Counted from the stretch's first letter, positions 35,728 through 45,869 are shown. The stretch is DNA of 51,556 bases from Sphingobacteriia bacterium (GCA_009930115.1 RZYY01000005.1:1-51556); one strand, 5' to 3'. Made by a program: numbers and translations. The notes: a model not told the origin generated them from the letters alone.

Positions 35728-36858
35728 ATGTCATTTACTAATAAAAAACTCATCAGGACTATTATTACACTGATATTGGTTTTCGTAGTGCTGGTACTAA
35801 TTTTCTATCCAAAGCTGAAACCTTTGTTTCAGTCAGGCGAAGTGCCGCAAGGATCGGCTTTTGCCGGGGCAATGGGAGGAGGCGGCCAGCCATTATTTGC
35901 CAGTGGGTATATTATTGCTCCTACACAGATGAATGAGCTGATTTACACAACAGGCTCGCTCATCCCCGACGAAGAGGTTGAATTATCGTTTGAGACATCT
36001 GGGAAAGTAGTGGGAATATATTTTTCGGAAGGGACAAGAGTTGAAAAAGCTACGCTGCTGGCCAAAATTAATGACAGGCCTTTACAGGCGCAACTTCTAA
36101 AACTGAAAGCACAGCTTAAGCTCACAAAGGAACGCGAATTTCGTCAGCGACAGTTGCTGGAACGTGATGCTATCAGTCAGGAAAGTTACGATCAGGTGGC
36201 TACAGAACTTCAGTCGCTGGAAGCTGATATACAACTGGTTGAAGCACGTATTTCAGAAACAGAGCTGCGAGCACCCTTCGATGGGATAGTCGGGCTGAGA
36301 ATGATAAGTGAAGGTGCGTTTGCCACTACCCAGACAAAAATTGTCAGACTGGTAAAAGTAAAACCATTAAAAGTTGAATTTTCGATTCCTGAGCGTTATG
36401 CCGGTGAAGTTACCCCGGGATTTCCGATAACTTTCGAACTTGATGGTATCCCACGAATTTTTAACGCAAATGTTTATGCTGTCGATCCAAAGGTAGATAT
36501 GAATACCCGAACGATTAATGTCCGTGCTATTTATCCCAACCTCAATGAAGAACTCAAACCCGGTCGTTTTGCAAGTGTGAGCGCCTTGCTTTCGCAGATT
36601 GACAATGCAGTTTCTATTCCAACGCAGGCACTCATTCCGGAAATGGATGGTGAAAAAGTATTTATCTATAAAAATGGTAAAGCTCATCAGGTGAGAGTTA
36701 CAACCGGGCTTCGCACAGAGTCGCATATTCAGATCAGAGAAGGGCTGAATTTTGGTGATACTCTGCTTACCACTGCAATTTTACAGCTCAGGCAAAGCAT
36801 TCCTGTGCAGCTCGACACACTGGTTACCAATCAACCAAACGAAAGTGACACACTATGA
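35728..36858 (+). CDS. RND efflux membrane fusion protein (periplasmic adaptor)
   Basis: Bridges the RND pump and the outer membrane channel. The 376-aa protein has an N-terminal membrane anchor (about 9-27) and a glycine-rich linker. A split barrel-sandwich/lipoyl domain follows (EVELSFETSGKVVGIYFSEG on one side, AELRAPFDGIVGLR-like TELRAPFDGIVGLRMISEG on the other), with an alpha-hairpin between (about 120-180). A beta-barrel domain comes next (about 205-290). No lipobox is seen. It overlaps the pump gene by 4 bp (ATGA), so the two are translationally coupled. No regulator gene is adjacent. Confidence 0.93.
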   Translation: MSFTNKKLIRTIITLILVFVVLVLIFYPKLKPLFQSGEVPQGSAFAGAMGGGGQPLFASGYIIAPTQMNELIYTTGSLIPDEEVELSFETSGKVVGIYFSEGTRVEKATLLAKINDRPLQAQLLKLKAQLKLTKEREFRQRQLLERDAISQESYDQVATELQSLEADIQLVEARISETELRAPFDGIVGLRMISEGAFATTQTKIVRLVKVKPLKVEFSIPERYAGEVTPGFPITFELDGIPRIFNANVYAVDPKVDMNTRTINVRAIYPNLNEELKPGRFASVSALLSQIDNAVSIPTQALIPEMDGEKVFIYKNGKAHQVRVTTGLRTESHIQIREGLNFGDTLLTTAILQLRQSIPVQLDTLVTNQPNESDTL

Positions 36859-39800
36859 GTTTATCATCTGTAAGTATTCAACGGCCGGTACTGGCAACTG
36901 TTTTTTCACTGGTAATCCTGCTGTTTGGTGTTATTGGAGCTACTTATCTTGGTATCAGAGAATTTCCCAGTGTTGACCCCCCAGTTATTTCAGTTAATAC
37001 ATCCTATCCGGGGGCCAATTCTGATGTGATTGAAACACAGATCACAGAGCCGCTTGAACAATCCATTAATGGTATTCCCGGTATTCGGACACTGACAAGC
37101 CGGAGCAGTCAGGGATACAGTAGTATAACTGTTGAATTTGAGCTCACTGTGGATATGGAAGCTGCTGCTAATGATGTGAGAGATAAAGTATCGCAGGCAC
37201 AAAGATTTTTACCCCGCGACTGCGATCCGCCTACTGTTTCGAAAGCCGATGCTGATGCCAGCCCGATCATGATGATTGCTGTGAGAAGTGCCCAGCGTTC
37301 ATTGCTCGAAATATCCGAAATTGCGGAACTGACTTTTAAAGAACAGATTCAAACCATTTCGGGTGTGAGTGCCGTACAAATATGGGGCGAAAAGCGCTAT
37401 GCCATGCGTATATGGCTTGATCCTGCAAAGCTTGCAGGCTATCAGATGACCCCGCTGGATGTCAGAAATGCCATTTTGCGCGAAAATGTGGAACTCCCGG
37501 CCGGAAGTATTGAAGGCACAACTACCGAACTTACCATACGTGCTTTGGGATTGATGACCACTCCCCAGGAATTTAATAACCTGATTCTCCGTCAGACCGG
37601 AGATCAGATTGTGCGAGTCAGTGATATCGGACGGGCAGAACTGGGACCTGAAGATTTGAGGGGAATCATGAAAATGAACGGTATTCCAATGGTGGCTACA
37701 GTGGTCATTCCTCAACCGGGAGCCAATCATATAGAAATTGTTGATGAAGTTTACCGGCGTCTGGAATATATCAAAAAAGACCTGCCGGATGATGTGAGTT
37801 ACGAAATTGGATTTGATAATACAAACTATATCCGGTCGTCAATAAAAGAAGTGCAAGACACTATTTATCTTGCATTTTTACTTGTGGTGGTCATTATTTT
37901 CATTTTCCTGCGCGACTGGCGTACAACGATCATTCCTATTATTGTTATTCCGGTTTCACTCATAGGCTCCTTTTTCATCATGTACCTTGCCGGATTTTCC
38001 ATAAATGTGCTGACCCTGCTTGCTGTCGTGTTGTCTATCGGTTTAGTGGTGGATGATGCCATTGTGATGATGGAAAATATTTATGTGAAAATCGAACAGG
38101 GAATGACACCCCTGGAAGCAGGGATAAAAGGAGCAAATGAAATATTTTTTGCCATAGTTTCCACAACCATTACGCTGGTTGCAGTGTTTATCCCGATTGT
38201 TTTTCTGGAAGGCATGACAGGAAGGCTCTTCCGGGAATTCAGTATAGTGATTGCAGGTGCTGTTGCTATTTCATCTTTCGTAGCACTTACCCTTACCCCG
38301 ATGCTTTCCACCAAATTGCTCAAAACCAGACATAAACGAAGCAAAGCATACAACTTTAGTGAGAAATTTCTCATCGCTCTTAACAACGCTTATCAACGTT
38401 CATTGAACAGCTTTCTTAATAAGAAATTTGCTTCCCTGTTTATCCTGGTTTTATCGTTATTTCTGATTTATTTTTTATGGAAAAATATCCCGGCTGAAAT
38501 GGCTCCGCTGGAAGATCGCTCGCAACTGAATGTCAGTGTAACTTCGCAGGAAGGATCAACATTTGAGTTTAGGCTGAGTTACATCGAAGAAGTGGGAGAG
38601 CTTGCCGAACGCATTATTCCGGAAATAGATAAAATCACCACTATGGTCCGAAGCTCCTGGGGATTTGTCCGAATTTTGCTGGATGAGCCTTCAAAGCGTG
38701 AACGATCGCAGCAGGAAATCGCTGCACAACTTTCGGCTGAATTGCGAAAAAAAACACGTGCCCGATCCAATGTAATTCAACAATCAACATTTGGCGGAAG
38801 GCGCTCAGGCCTGCCTATACAGTATGTACTGCAGGCGCCAAATATCGAAAAACTAAGGCAGGTCCTGCCTGAGTTTATGGCTGAAGTAAATGATAACCTT
38901 ACTTTTGTGATGGCTGATGCAAATCTGAAATTCACCAAACCTGAACTTCAGATCATGATCAATCGTGATAAGGCTAATCTCCTGGGAGTGTCCACACAAA
39001 ATATCGGTCAGACATTGCAACTGGCCCTCAGTGGTCAACGTCTCGGTTATTTTATCATGAACGGAAAGCAATATCAGATTTTAGGGGAACTGGCAAGAGA
39101 AGATCGCAACAAACCACTCGACCTGAAGTCGCTATATGTCAGAAATGATATGGGGCAGATGATTCAGCTGGATAATTTTGTCACCCTGCAGGAATCCACA
39201 GCACCTCCGCAATTATACCGCTATAACCGTTTTGTGGCAGCTACCATTTCAGCAGGACTCGCCGATGGGAAAACCATCAGTCAGGGCATTGAAGAAATGG
39301 ATGCCATTGCAGATCAAGTTCTTGATGATACCTTCAGAACTGCATTGTCAGGCGATTCCAAAGATTTTATGGAGAGTTCTTCAAGCCTCATGTTTGCCTT
39401 TATCCTTGCATTGATGCTAATCTTCCTTGTTTTATCAGCACAGTTCGAGAGTTTTAAAGACCCTGTAATCGTTATGATGACTGTACCTCTGGCGCTCACA
39501 GGTGCGCTATTGTTTATGTGGTATTTCAACATTACCATGAATATTTTCAGTCAGATTGGTATCATTATGCTGATTGGCCTGGTATCAAAAAATGGAATTC
39601 TGATTGTTGAATTTGCCAACCAGCGTAAGTTGGCCGGAATGAAAAAACTTGATGCAATTCGTTATGCTTCTGCTGCCCGCTTCAGACCTATTCTTATGAC
39701 AAGCCTTTCAACAATATTGGGCGTTTTACCGCTTGCACTCGGATGGGGTGAAGGTGCCCAAAGCCGTGTTGCTATGGGAGTTGCTGTAGTAGGAGGACTT

Positions 39801-39926
39801 ACGCTTTCAACTTTTCTCACACTTTATGTAGTACCTGCAATTTATTTCCTCATTTCCAGTGAAATAAAGACAATTAAGAATGAACCCTACAATGAAATTG
39901 AAACTTCAGAAACGACAACTGATTAA
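36855..39926 (+). CDS. RND efflux pump, HAE1/AcrB type
   Basis: The proton-driven inner membrane pump of a tripartite efflux system, 1023 aa. It has the AcrB layout: TM1 (about 12-32), the first periplasmic domain, TM2-6 (about 335-490), TM7 (about 530-548), the second periplasmic domain, and TM8-12 (about 845-1005). The proton-relay aspartates are Asp400-Asp401 (GLVVDDAIVMMEN). A lysine is expected in TM10, and SKNGILIVEFANQRK is seen there. This is the drug/hydrophobe (HAE1) type rather than the heavy metal type. Substrate unknown. It overlaps both neighbours. Confidence 0.96.
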   Translation: MSLSSVSIQRPVLATVFSLVILLFGVIGATYLGIREFPSVDPPVISVNTSYPGANSDVIETQITEPLEQSINGIPGIRTLTSRSSQGYSSITVEFELTVDMEAAANDVRDKVSQAQRFLPRDCDPPTVSKADADASPIMMIAVRSAQRSLLEISEIAELTFKEQIQTISGVSAVQIWGEKRYAMRIWLDPAKLAGYQMTPLDVRNAILRENVELPAGSIEGTTTELTIRALGLMTTPQEFNNLILRQTGDQIVRVSDIGRAELGPEDLRGIMKMNGIPMVATVVIPQPGANHIEIVDEVYRRLEYIKKDLPDDVSYEIGFDNTNYIRSSIKEVQDTIYLAFLLVVVIIFIFLRDWRTTIIPIIVIPVSLIGSFFIMYLAGFSINVLTLLAVVLSIGLVVDDAIVMMENIYVKIEQGMTPLEAGIKGANEIFFAIVSTTITLVAVFIPIVFLEGMTGRLFREFSIVIAGAVAISSFVALTLTPMLSTKLLKTRHKRSKAYNFSEKFLIALNNAYQRSLNSFLNKKFASLFILVLSLFLIYFLWKNIPAEMAPLEDRSQLNVSVTSQEGSTFEFRLSYIEEVGELAERIIPEIDKITTMVRSSWGFVRILLDEPSKRERSQQEIAAQLSAELRKKTRARSNVIQQSTFGGRRSGLPIQYVLQAPNIEKLRQVLPEFMAEVNDNLTFVMADANLKFTKPELQIMINRDKANLLGVSTQNIGQTLQLALSGQRLGYFIMNGKQYQILGELAREDRNKPLDLKSLYVRNDMGQMIQLDNFVTLQESTAPPQLYRYNRFVAATISAGLADGKTISQGIEEMDAIADQVLDDTFRTALSGDSKDFMESSSSLMFAFILALMLIFLVLSAQFESFKDPVIVMMTVPLALTGALLFMWYFNITMNIFSQIGIIMLIGLVSKNGILIVEFANQRKLAGMKKLDAIRYASAARFRPILMTSLSTILGVLPLALGWGEGAQSRVAMGVAVVGGLTLSTFLTLYVVPAIYFLISSEIKTIKNEPYNEIETSETTTD

Positions 39927-41235
39927 TCGATCTATAATCCTGACAGCTTTTCTTTTTCTTTCGTTCATGCTGTCAGCTCAGGAGGTTTATGACCTGAAAC
40001 GATGTATCCGGACAGGACTGGAGCGTAATTTCTCACTTAAGGTTGTACGTAATTCAGAACAAATCGTGATGAATGATTACACCAGGGGGAATGCAGGAAT
40101 GTTGCCATCAGTGACCGGAGCCGGAAGTTTTGGTGGTGAAGTGGACAACACTACACAACATTTTCGCAATGCAGATGAGGTTACTTCAACTGGTGAACAC
40201 AATACAAATGGTAGCGCATCCCTCAATCTGGATATGACAATATTCGACGGTTTTCAGGTGCAGCATTCTTTTCAGAAACTGGGTGTACAGTCCGAAATTG
40301 GCGGATTAAATACACAACTGGCTGTCGAAAATCTGATTGCAGGTATTATAGTTGAATATTATTATTACATTGAGCAGCAATCGCTTAACAGCAACCTCGC
40401 ATATGCAGTTTCGCTTTCGCGTGAACGGGTAAGAATTGATGAGCAACGATATTTACTTGGGAGCGCTTCCAAGCTCGAACTGCTTCAGTCACTGGTTTAT
40501 CTTAATGCTGACAGCTCCCGCTATGCCAGGCAAAGAGAAGAATTGCGGTCATCTAAAATAAGACTTAGCGAAATGTTGGCGCTGGAAGACCTCGGCGAAG
40601 GAATTCAATTAAAGGATACACTCATTGTTATTAATGAAAATCTGTTTTATGAAGAACTGTTGACCCAGACACTGGAAAAGAATACAAGTCTTCAAATGGC
40701 TTTAAAAAATGTTGCGCTTTCTGAGCTCGACCTTAAAATCATCGAATCCGGAATATATCCCTATCTCAGTTTTAATGCTGGTTTTGGATATTCCGTCAAT
40801 GGTTATTCGGAAGGAGAACTTCGCAGCCGGCAAAACATCGGGCCAAGCTATGGAGTAACTCTTGGATGGACCATTTTCGACGGTTACGAACTGCGCCGTA
40901 ATAGAAGAAATGCACGTGTTGAAATTGAATCCCGGGATATCCGGTATAAGGAAGTTGAACAACAGGTGAAAGCTGATTTGCTTACCATTTATTATGCTTA
41001 TCAAAACAATCTTAGCCTACTCAGACTGGAAGAACAAAACCTTGAAGTAGCCCGTGAAAACCTTGAAATTGCTCTGGAAAGATATAAATTAGGAAGTCTT
41101 GCAGGACTTGAGCTTCGGGAAGTGCAGAAAAGTTTGCTTGATGCCGAAGAACGACTGATCTCGGTAAAATACGAAACCAAACTTGCGGAAATATCTTTGC
41201 TTCAGATTTCAGGGGAAATCATGGATTATCTTTAG
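39880..41235 (+). CDS. TolC-family outer membrane efflux channel
   Basis: The outer membrane exit duct for the RND pump, 451 aa. A signal peptide ends at about residue 33 (LSAQ). Two TolC repeats follow, each with long helices: QSLVYLNADSSRYARQREEL in the first and YKLGSLAGLELREVQKSLLD, the typical OEP signature, near the C-terminus. The start at 39880 overlaps the pump gene by 47 bp; a second ATG at 39892 shortens this to 35 bp and gives MKLKLQKRQ, a more usual signal peptide start. Last gene of the operon, converging with xerD 38 bp away. Confidence 0.94.
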   Translation: MNPTMKLKLQKRQLINRSIILTAFLFLSFMLSAQEVYDLKRCIRTGLERNFSLKVVRNSEQIVMNDYTRGNAGMLPSVTGAGSFGGEVDNTTQHFRNADEVTSTGEHNTNGSASLNLDMTIFDGFQVQHSFQKLGVQSEIGGLNTQLAVENLIAGIIVEYYYYIEQQSLNSNLAYAVSLSRERVRIDEQRYLLGSASKLELLQSLVYLNADSSRYARQREELRSSKIRLSEMLALEDLGEGIQLKDTLIVINENLFYEELLTQTLEKNTSLQMALKNVALSELDLKIIESGIYPYLSFNAGFGYSVNGYSEGELRSRQNIGPSYGVTLGWTIFDGYELRRNRRNARVEIESRDIRYKEVEQQVKADLLTIYYAYQNNLSLLRLEEQNLEVARENLEIALERYKLGSLAGLELREVQKSLLDAEERLISVKYETKLAEISLLQISGEIMDYL

Positions 41236-41273
41236 TAAATCCTATAAGTTGTTTACCCCGGTCATGCTAAATT

Positions 41274-42182
41274 TTACCATCTCGACAATGGATGAAATTT
41301 CTCGATGGTATCTTTAAGATATTGCGTATCGAGATGAGTGTAAATTTCGGTGGTTGTGATGGAGGCATGACCAAGCATCTCCTGAACTGCCCGAAGGTTG
41401 GCGCCATTTTCGACCAGATGTGTGGCAAATGAATGTCTCAGGGTATGTGGACTGATATTTTTGTGTATTCCCGCTTTTTCGGCAAAATTTTTAATCAGAT
41501 AAAAGATCATTACTCTGGACAGCTTCCCGCCACGATTATTCAGAAAAAGTATATCCTCGTTTCCTTTTTTTAGGATCAGATGAGGCCTGATGTTTTGCAA
41601 ATAAATGTTGACTTGTTTTATGGCCCGGTCACCAATTGGAATCCAGCGTTGTTTACTCCCTTTTCCGGTAACACGTATAAAACCGATATCAAAATGTAGA
41701 TCTGAAATTTTCAGACTGGTTAATTCCGAAACCCTGAGCCCGCATCCGTAAAGTGTTTCGATGATTGCAAGATTCCTTGTGCCTTCGGTTTTCGACAAGT
41801 CAATTGCCCCGATCAATTGCTGAATCTCAATCTGGCTGAGTATGTCAGGTAATAACCGGTTTAGTTTTGGGGTTTCCAGAAGTTCAGTAGGGTCATGCTG
41901 AATCAGATCTTCAATCAGCAGGTACTTGTAAAATGCCCTGATTCCTGATATGGTTCGGGATTGTGAAGTAGTTCGGCTGCCTTTGCTGCCAAGCCAGCCT
42001 GAAAATTCTTCAAGAAGCTTCAGCTCTATTTCCTCAGGGGTGATTTGCTCATAGTTGTTTTCGTTTAAAAAAACGAGCAGCAGTTGCATGTCGTGCAAAT
42101 AGGCAGAAACAGTATTGGCTGAAAGCGATTTTTCCAACTCCAGAAATGACCTGAATCCTCTGATATAAATTTCCCAGTTCAT
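41274..42182 (-). CDS. xerD: Site-specific tyrosine recombinase XerD
   Basis: Resolves chromosome dimers at dif together with XerC and FtsK. All catalytic residues of the tyrosine recombinase fold are in place: Arg150 (CGLRVSEL), Lys174 (GKGSKQRW), His246-x-x-Arg249 (HTLRHSF), His272 (LGHASI) and Tyr281 (EIYTHL). The N-terminal SAM-like DNA-binding domain covers about 3-90. Length (302 aa) and motifs fit the XerD housekeeping type rather than an integron or phage integrase. No mobile element surrounds it. Confidence 0.92.
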   Translation of the reverse strand: MNWEIYIRGFRSFLELEKSLSANTVSAYLHDMQLLLVFLNENNYEQITPEEIELKLLEEFSGWLGSKGSRTTSQSRTISGIRAFYKYLLIEDLIQHDPTELLETPKLNRLLPDILSQIEIQQLIGAIDLSKTEGTRNLAIIETLYGCGLRVSELTSLKISDLHFDIGFIRVTGKGSKQRWIPIGDRAIKQVNIYLQNIRPHLILKKGNEDILFLNNRGGKLSRVMIFYLIKNFAEKAGIHKNISPHTLRHSFATHLVENGANLRAVQEMLGHASITTTEIYTHLDTQYLKDTIEKFHPLSRW

Positions 42183-42278
42183 TAAATGTTTTGTTTTTTA
42201 AGCAACGTCAGACCAAATGCCTTCATGTTTAAACTATTTGCACCAAAACCCCCAACTGTAAAAATTGTTAAAAATATA

Positions 42279-42403
42279 ACCGGTTTCAGTGATTTGTAAA
42301 AGTAGTTATAATCTGATTGTTAGTTGTTTTAACCGGTGTTTTTATCGAAATTAGCGATTGTCAGGTGAATTTAGTATAAAAAGTACCGAATTCTTCCACC
42401 GGT
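42279..42403. promoter_or_regulatory. Three ACCGGT palindromes in the sucC upstream region
   Basis: ACCGGT occurs at 42279-42284, 42332-42337 and 42398-42403, in AT-rich DNA. The last copy lies 8 bp before the -7 element, where a bound protein would block or touch RNA polymerase. It could be an operator set; the spacing is irregular (53 and 66 bp). Confidence 0.35.
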
Positions 42404-42411
42404 AAAAATGA

Positions 42412-42419
42412 TAATTTTG
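42412..42419 (+). promoter_or_regulatory. -7 promoter element of sucC
   Basis: TAATTTTG fits TAnnTTTG, 47 bp before the ATG at 42467. No clear -33 element is seen. Confidence 0.55.
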
Positions 42420-42466
42420 CGCACCAAAGCAAATAGAATATTGAATAATAAATCCTTAACATCTTT

Positions 42467-43657
42467 ATGAACCTACATGAATATCAGGGGAAATCCATTT
42501 TGAAACAATATGGTGTTGCCGTTCCCGAAGGCATTGTTGCAGAAACACCCGGACAGGCTGTTGAAGCAGCCAAAACAATTCAAGAACTTACAGGCACAAA
42601 ATTTTGGGTGGTAAAAGCCCAGATTCATGCAGGCGGCCGTGGAAAAGGCGGCGGTGTAAAACTTGCCAAAAGCCTGGAAGAAGTGGAAACTCTTTCTGAT
42701 CGGATCATCGGTATGGACCTGATTACCCCTCAGACTCCTCCGGCCGGTAAACGCGTGCGTAAAGTGCTCATTCAACAGGATATCTTTTACCCCGGTAAAT
42801 CCGAAATCCGGGAATTCTATATGAGCGTCCTGCTCAATCGTAAAATTGGACGTAGTATGATCATGTATTCCCCGCGTGGAGGAATGGATATTGAAGCTGT
42901 TGCTGAGGAAACACCGGATCAGATTTTTACCGAAGAAATTGATCCGCGTTTTGGTTTGCAGGGTTTTCAGGCAAGACGCATAGCCTTTAATCTTGGTCTC
43001 GAAGGTGAAGCGTTCAAAAACATGGTGAAGTTTGTGGGCTCACTTTACAAAGCCTACGTGGGAAGTGATGCATCACTATTTGAAATTAATCCTGTAGTAA
43101 AATCTTCGGATGATAAAATTTTTGCTGTGGATGCAAAAGTAACGATCGACAACAATGCTCTTTATCGTCATCCTGACATTGCTCAGATGCGCGATCTGAC
43201 TGAAGAAGACCCCATTGAAGTAGAAGCCAGCCGTTACGATCTGAATTATGTGAAACTGGATGGAAATGTGGGTTGTATGGTCAATGGTGCCGGTTTGGCA
43301 ATGGCTACAATGGACATGATTAAAATGTCGGGAGGCGACCCTGCCAATTTCCTCGATGTTGGTGGTACTGCCAATGCAAAAAGGGTAGAAGAAGGTTTTC
43401 GCATCATTCTTAAAGACCCGAATGTAAAAGCTATTCTGGTGAATATTTTTGGCGGAATTGTCCGTTGCGACAGAGTAGCGCAGGGAATCGTTGATGCCTA
43501 CAACAACATTGGAAATATAAATGTTCCTATCATTGTTCGTCTGCAGGGTACAAACGCCGCAGAAGCCAAGGTGCTGATTGACAAATCAGGACTGAAAGTT
43601 CATTCAGCCATTGCTCTTGAAGATGCAGCCCGGCTTGTCAACGAAGTATTGAGATAA
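42467..43657 (+). CDS. sucC: Succinyl-CoA ligase (ADP-forming) beta subunit
   Basis: With SucD it converts succinyl-CoA, ADP and phosphate to succinate, CoA and ATP in the TCA cycle. The N-terminal ATP-grasp domain begins NLHEYQGKSILKQYGV, the family start, and has KAQIHAGGRGKGGGVKL (about 46-62). The C-terminal CoA-ligase domain carries GNVGCMVNGAGLAMATMD and FGGIVRCDRVAQGI. At 396 aa it is normal. The partner sucD is not downstream, unlike in many genomes; a Porin_10 gene follows after 295 bp. Confidence 0.96.
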   Translation: MNLHEYQGKSILKQYGVAVPEGIVAETPGQAVEAAKTIQELTGTKFWVVKAQIHAGGRGKGGGVKLAKSLEEVETLSDRIIGMDLITPQTPPAGKRVRKVLIQQDIFYPGKSEIREFYMSVLLNRKIGRSMIMYSPRGGMDIEAVAEETPDQIFTEEIDPRFGLQGFQARRIAFNLGLEGEAFKNMVKFVGSLYKAYVGSDASLFEINPVVKSSDDKIFAVDAKVTIDNNALYRHPDIAQMRDLTEEDPIEVEASRYDLNYVKLDGNVGCMVNGAGLAMATMDMIKMSGGDPANFLDVGGTANAKRVEEGFRIILKDPNVKAILVNIFGGIVRCDRVAQGIVDAYNNIGNINVPIIVRLQGTNAAEAKVLIDKSGLKVHSAIALEDAARLVNEVLR

Positions 43658-43918
43658 TATCATTGCATAATGAAGCCAAAGTATTACTGCTGAGGCTGCT
43701 GCAAATATCAGCTGAAAAATTCAAAAATGTTTTTAATCTGGTAAATATTGCAAAACACTGATTAATGTTCTTTTAGCGTATCCTTCAAATTTGTTTACAC
43801 ATCCTGCCTGAGAACCTTCCTTTTAAGAAAATTAAGCGGCTTTTGTTTAAAAGCCAATCCTGATTGTTGACCAAACAGTGTGACCGGTACACAATAAAAC
43901 AGACTTTTGGAAATTATC

Positions 43919-43926
43919 TACTTTTG
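43919..43926 (+). promoter_or_regulatory. -7 promoter element of the porin gene
   Basis: TACTTTTG fits TAnnTTTG, 26 bp before the TTG start at 43953. A further ACCGGT (43883-43888), flanked by TGTG and ACACA, lies 30 bp upstream. Confidence 0.55.
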
Positions 43927-43952
43927 ACTTTTAAAATTTAAATCTTTTTGAG

Positions 43953-45869
43953 TTGAAAATCCCGGGTTGTTTGTTCTTTCTGTTGTTATGGATTTTCCTG
44001 TTTTCTGAAAATTCCATTGCGCAAGTTTACCGCGAGCACTTTTATCCGGCTGATTCCGGTGCTGCCAGGTATTTTCACAACCGCCTCAATTTTGAAAGTC
44101 CTCTTCAACTGACTGATTTTGATACAACGCTGAAAGATTTTCAGGCGTACAACTGGATTGATCAGCGGATTCCTTTTAATGCTCATCTTGGCAACTCAGG
44201 TCTTGCCTTTCGCAACCTTTCCTTTTCAAATGAACGGGAATCGGGTTTTTATTATGGGCCGGATTTTTTTGAGGCGTATCTTTTTCATCAGAACGAAATT
44301 AAATATTATCTCAATCACAATCCTTTTACCGAGTTGGGTTTTGTTACCGGTGCAAGCAAAGAGCAGGTTTTTCATGCAAGGCATCAGCAGCGGGTTTTCA
44401 AAAAGCTTGCTCTTGGAGTAGATTTTGAACATATCAATTCGCTGGGTACTTATCAAAGGCAAAAATCCAATAACCGCAGGGTTGTTTTTAAGGCACAGTT
44501 CTTTTCTGAAAATCTTAGATACGGACTCATTGCCAATTATCATAACAGTAAAGTTGTTGTTCAGGAAAATGGAGGTATTGTTTATGATTCGGTGTATGAA
44601 CAAAATCTCGAACCCGATCGCTCAATCATTGCTGTGCGATTGAACAGTGCACAAAATGTCATAAGAAAATCCGGGATTTATCTGCAACAGTATTATCAAC
44701 TGTCGGGCAGGAAAACAGAATCAAAATCCGATACGGCAAGTATATCAGCTGAGCGTATCAAATTGCGTTTTGGCCGTTTATCACATTCGCTGGATTATGA
44801 TCGAAATTCCTTTGCATACACTGATCCCAGCCCGGCTTCAGGTTACTATAGAAACATCTGGATTGATTCAACGGCAACTTTCGATTCCGTTTACTTTGAA
44901 AAACTGGAAAATAAATTTTCCTGGTCAAATGCCGATTATCCTGACAGATTTAAGCCGCAAACGCTTTTGTTATTGTTTGGTTTGAAGCATCAGTTGTCAA
45001 AAGTGAAGGATTCAGCGGGCAGTGATAGTTTCAATCATCTTTTGCCTTTTGGAGAGCTGCGCTTCAACCCTCATCCATTGTTGACTGTAGAAGGGAAAGC
45101 CTCATTTGTTCTTTCAGATGATGCTTACAGGGGTGATTTCAACTTCAGTGGCCTGGCACAACTAAAAATTTTACGCAAACATGCTTTTAAAACCACACTG
45201 AACTTTGCCTTGCAATCAGAAAATCAGTCTGCTCCTTATTTTTACCAACACTACTATTCCAATCATTTTATCTGGGACAACGATTTCGGTAAGACTGTTA
45301 CCAACAAGCTTTCTGTGTTTATCACTCAGGAGCGGATGAAACTTGGTGCAGATATTTACACAATCAGCAATTACCTGTTTATTGACGCTGATACAATGCC
45401 TGCTCAGGCCGGATCGTCAGTTGAGATATTTAAAGCATACCTGGGAAAAGAACTCAGTGTGGGTAAATTTGATTTTTCAGGCTCAGTACTTTATCAAAAA
45501 TCTTCCAGTTCCGACATAATCCGGCTGCCCGAATGGCTGGCCTGTCTGACAACAACGTTTAACCTAAGGCTATTTAAAGGTGCTTTGAACACCCGTTCGG
45601 GTTTTGATCTTCGCTATAACTCACCTTACTACGCCGATGCCTGGATGCCGGCCATTCGTGGTTTTTATCACCAAAATGAAAAAGAAATCGGTGGTTTTAT
45701 CCAGGCTGATGTTTTTGTAAATTTCAAAGTAAAACGAACACGTTTTTTCTTTAAGCTGCAAAATGCATTGTCATTACTTGGAGATAGTTATGATTTCTAT
45801 GCCGTTCCACACTATCCATTGCAGGATTTTGGATTGAAATTTGGCCTTGACTGGCGTTTTCACGATTAA
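43953..45869 (+). CDS. Putative outer membrane beta-barrel protein (Porin_10 type)
   Basis: A 638-aa predicted outer membrane protein. A signal peptide covers about 1-23 (ending SIAQ). The rest alternates hydrophobic and polar residues as in beta-strands, with many aromatic residues, and ends in a short aromatic strand, FGLKFGLDWRFHD. The start region (YPADSGAARYFHNRLNFE..., LGNSGLAFRNLSFS, FTELGFVTGASKEQVFHARH) reads like the 'putative porin' family of Bacteroidota. The start codon is TTG at 43953; no in-frame ATG gives the signal peptide. Transported substrate unknown. Confidence 0.7.
   Translation: MKIPGCLFFLLLWIFLFSENSIAQVYREHFYPADSGAARYFHNRLNFESPLQLTDFDTTLKDFQAYNWIDQRIPFNAHLGNSGLAFRNLSFSNERESGFYYGPDFFEAYLFHQNEIKYYLNHNPFTELGFVTGASKEQVFHARHQQRVFKKLALGVDFEHINSLGTYQRQKSNNRRVVFKAQFFSENLRYGLIANYHNSKVVVQENGGIVYDSVYEQNLEPDRSIIAVRLNSAQNVIRKSGIYLQQYYQLSGRKTESKSDTASISAERIKLRFGRLSHSLDYDRNSFAYTDPSPASGYYRNIWIDSTATFDSVYFEKLENKFSWSNADYPDRFKPQTLLLLFGLKHQLSKVKDSAGSDSFNHLLPFGELRFNPHPLLTVEGKASFVLSDDAYRGDFNFSGLAQLKILRKHAFKTTLNFALQSENQSAPYFYQHYYSNHFIWDNDFGKTVTNKLSVFITQERMKLGADIYTISNYLFIDADTMPAQAGSSVEIFKAYLGKELSVGKFDFSGSVLYQKSSSSDIIRLPEWLACLTTTFNLRLFKGALNTRSGFDLRYNSPYYADAWMPAIRGFYHQNEKEIGGFIQADVFVNFKVKRTRFFFKLQNALSLLGDSYDFYAVPHYPLQDFGLKFGLDWRFHD

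Noticed and set aside
41274-42182. XerD as an integrase of a genomic island
   Set aside because: Length and motifs fit housekeeping XerD; no attachment repeats or cargo genes lie nearby.
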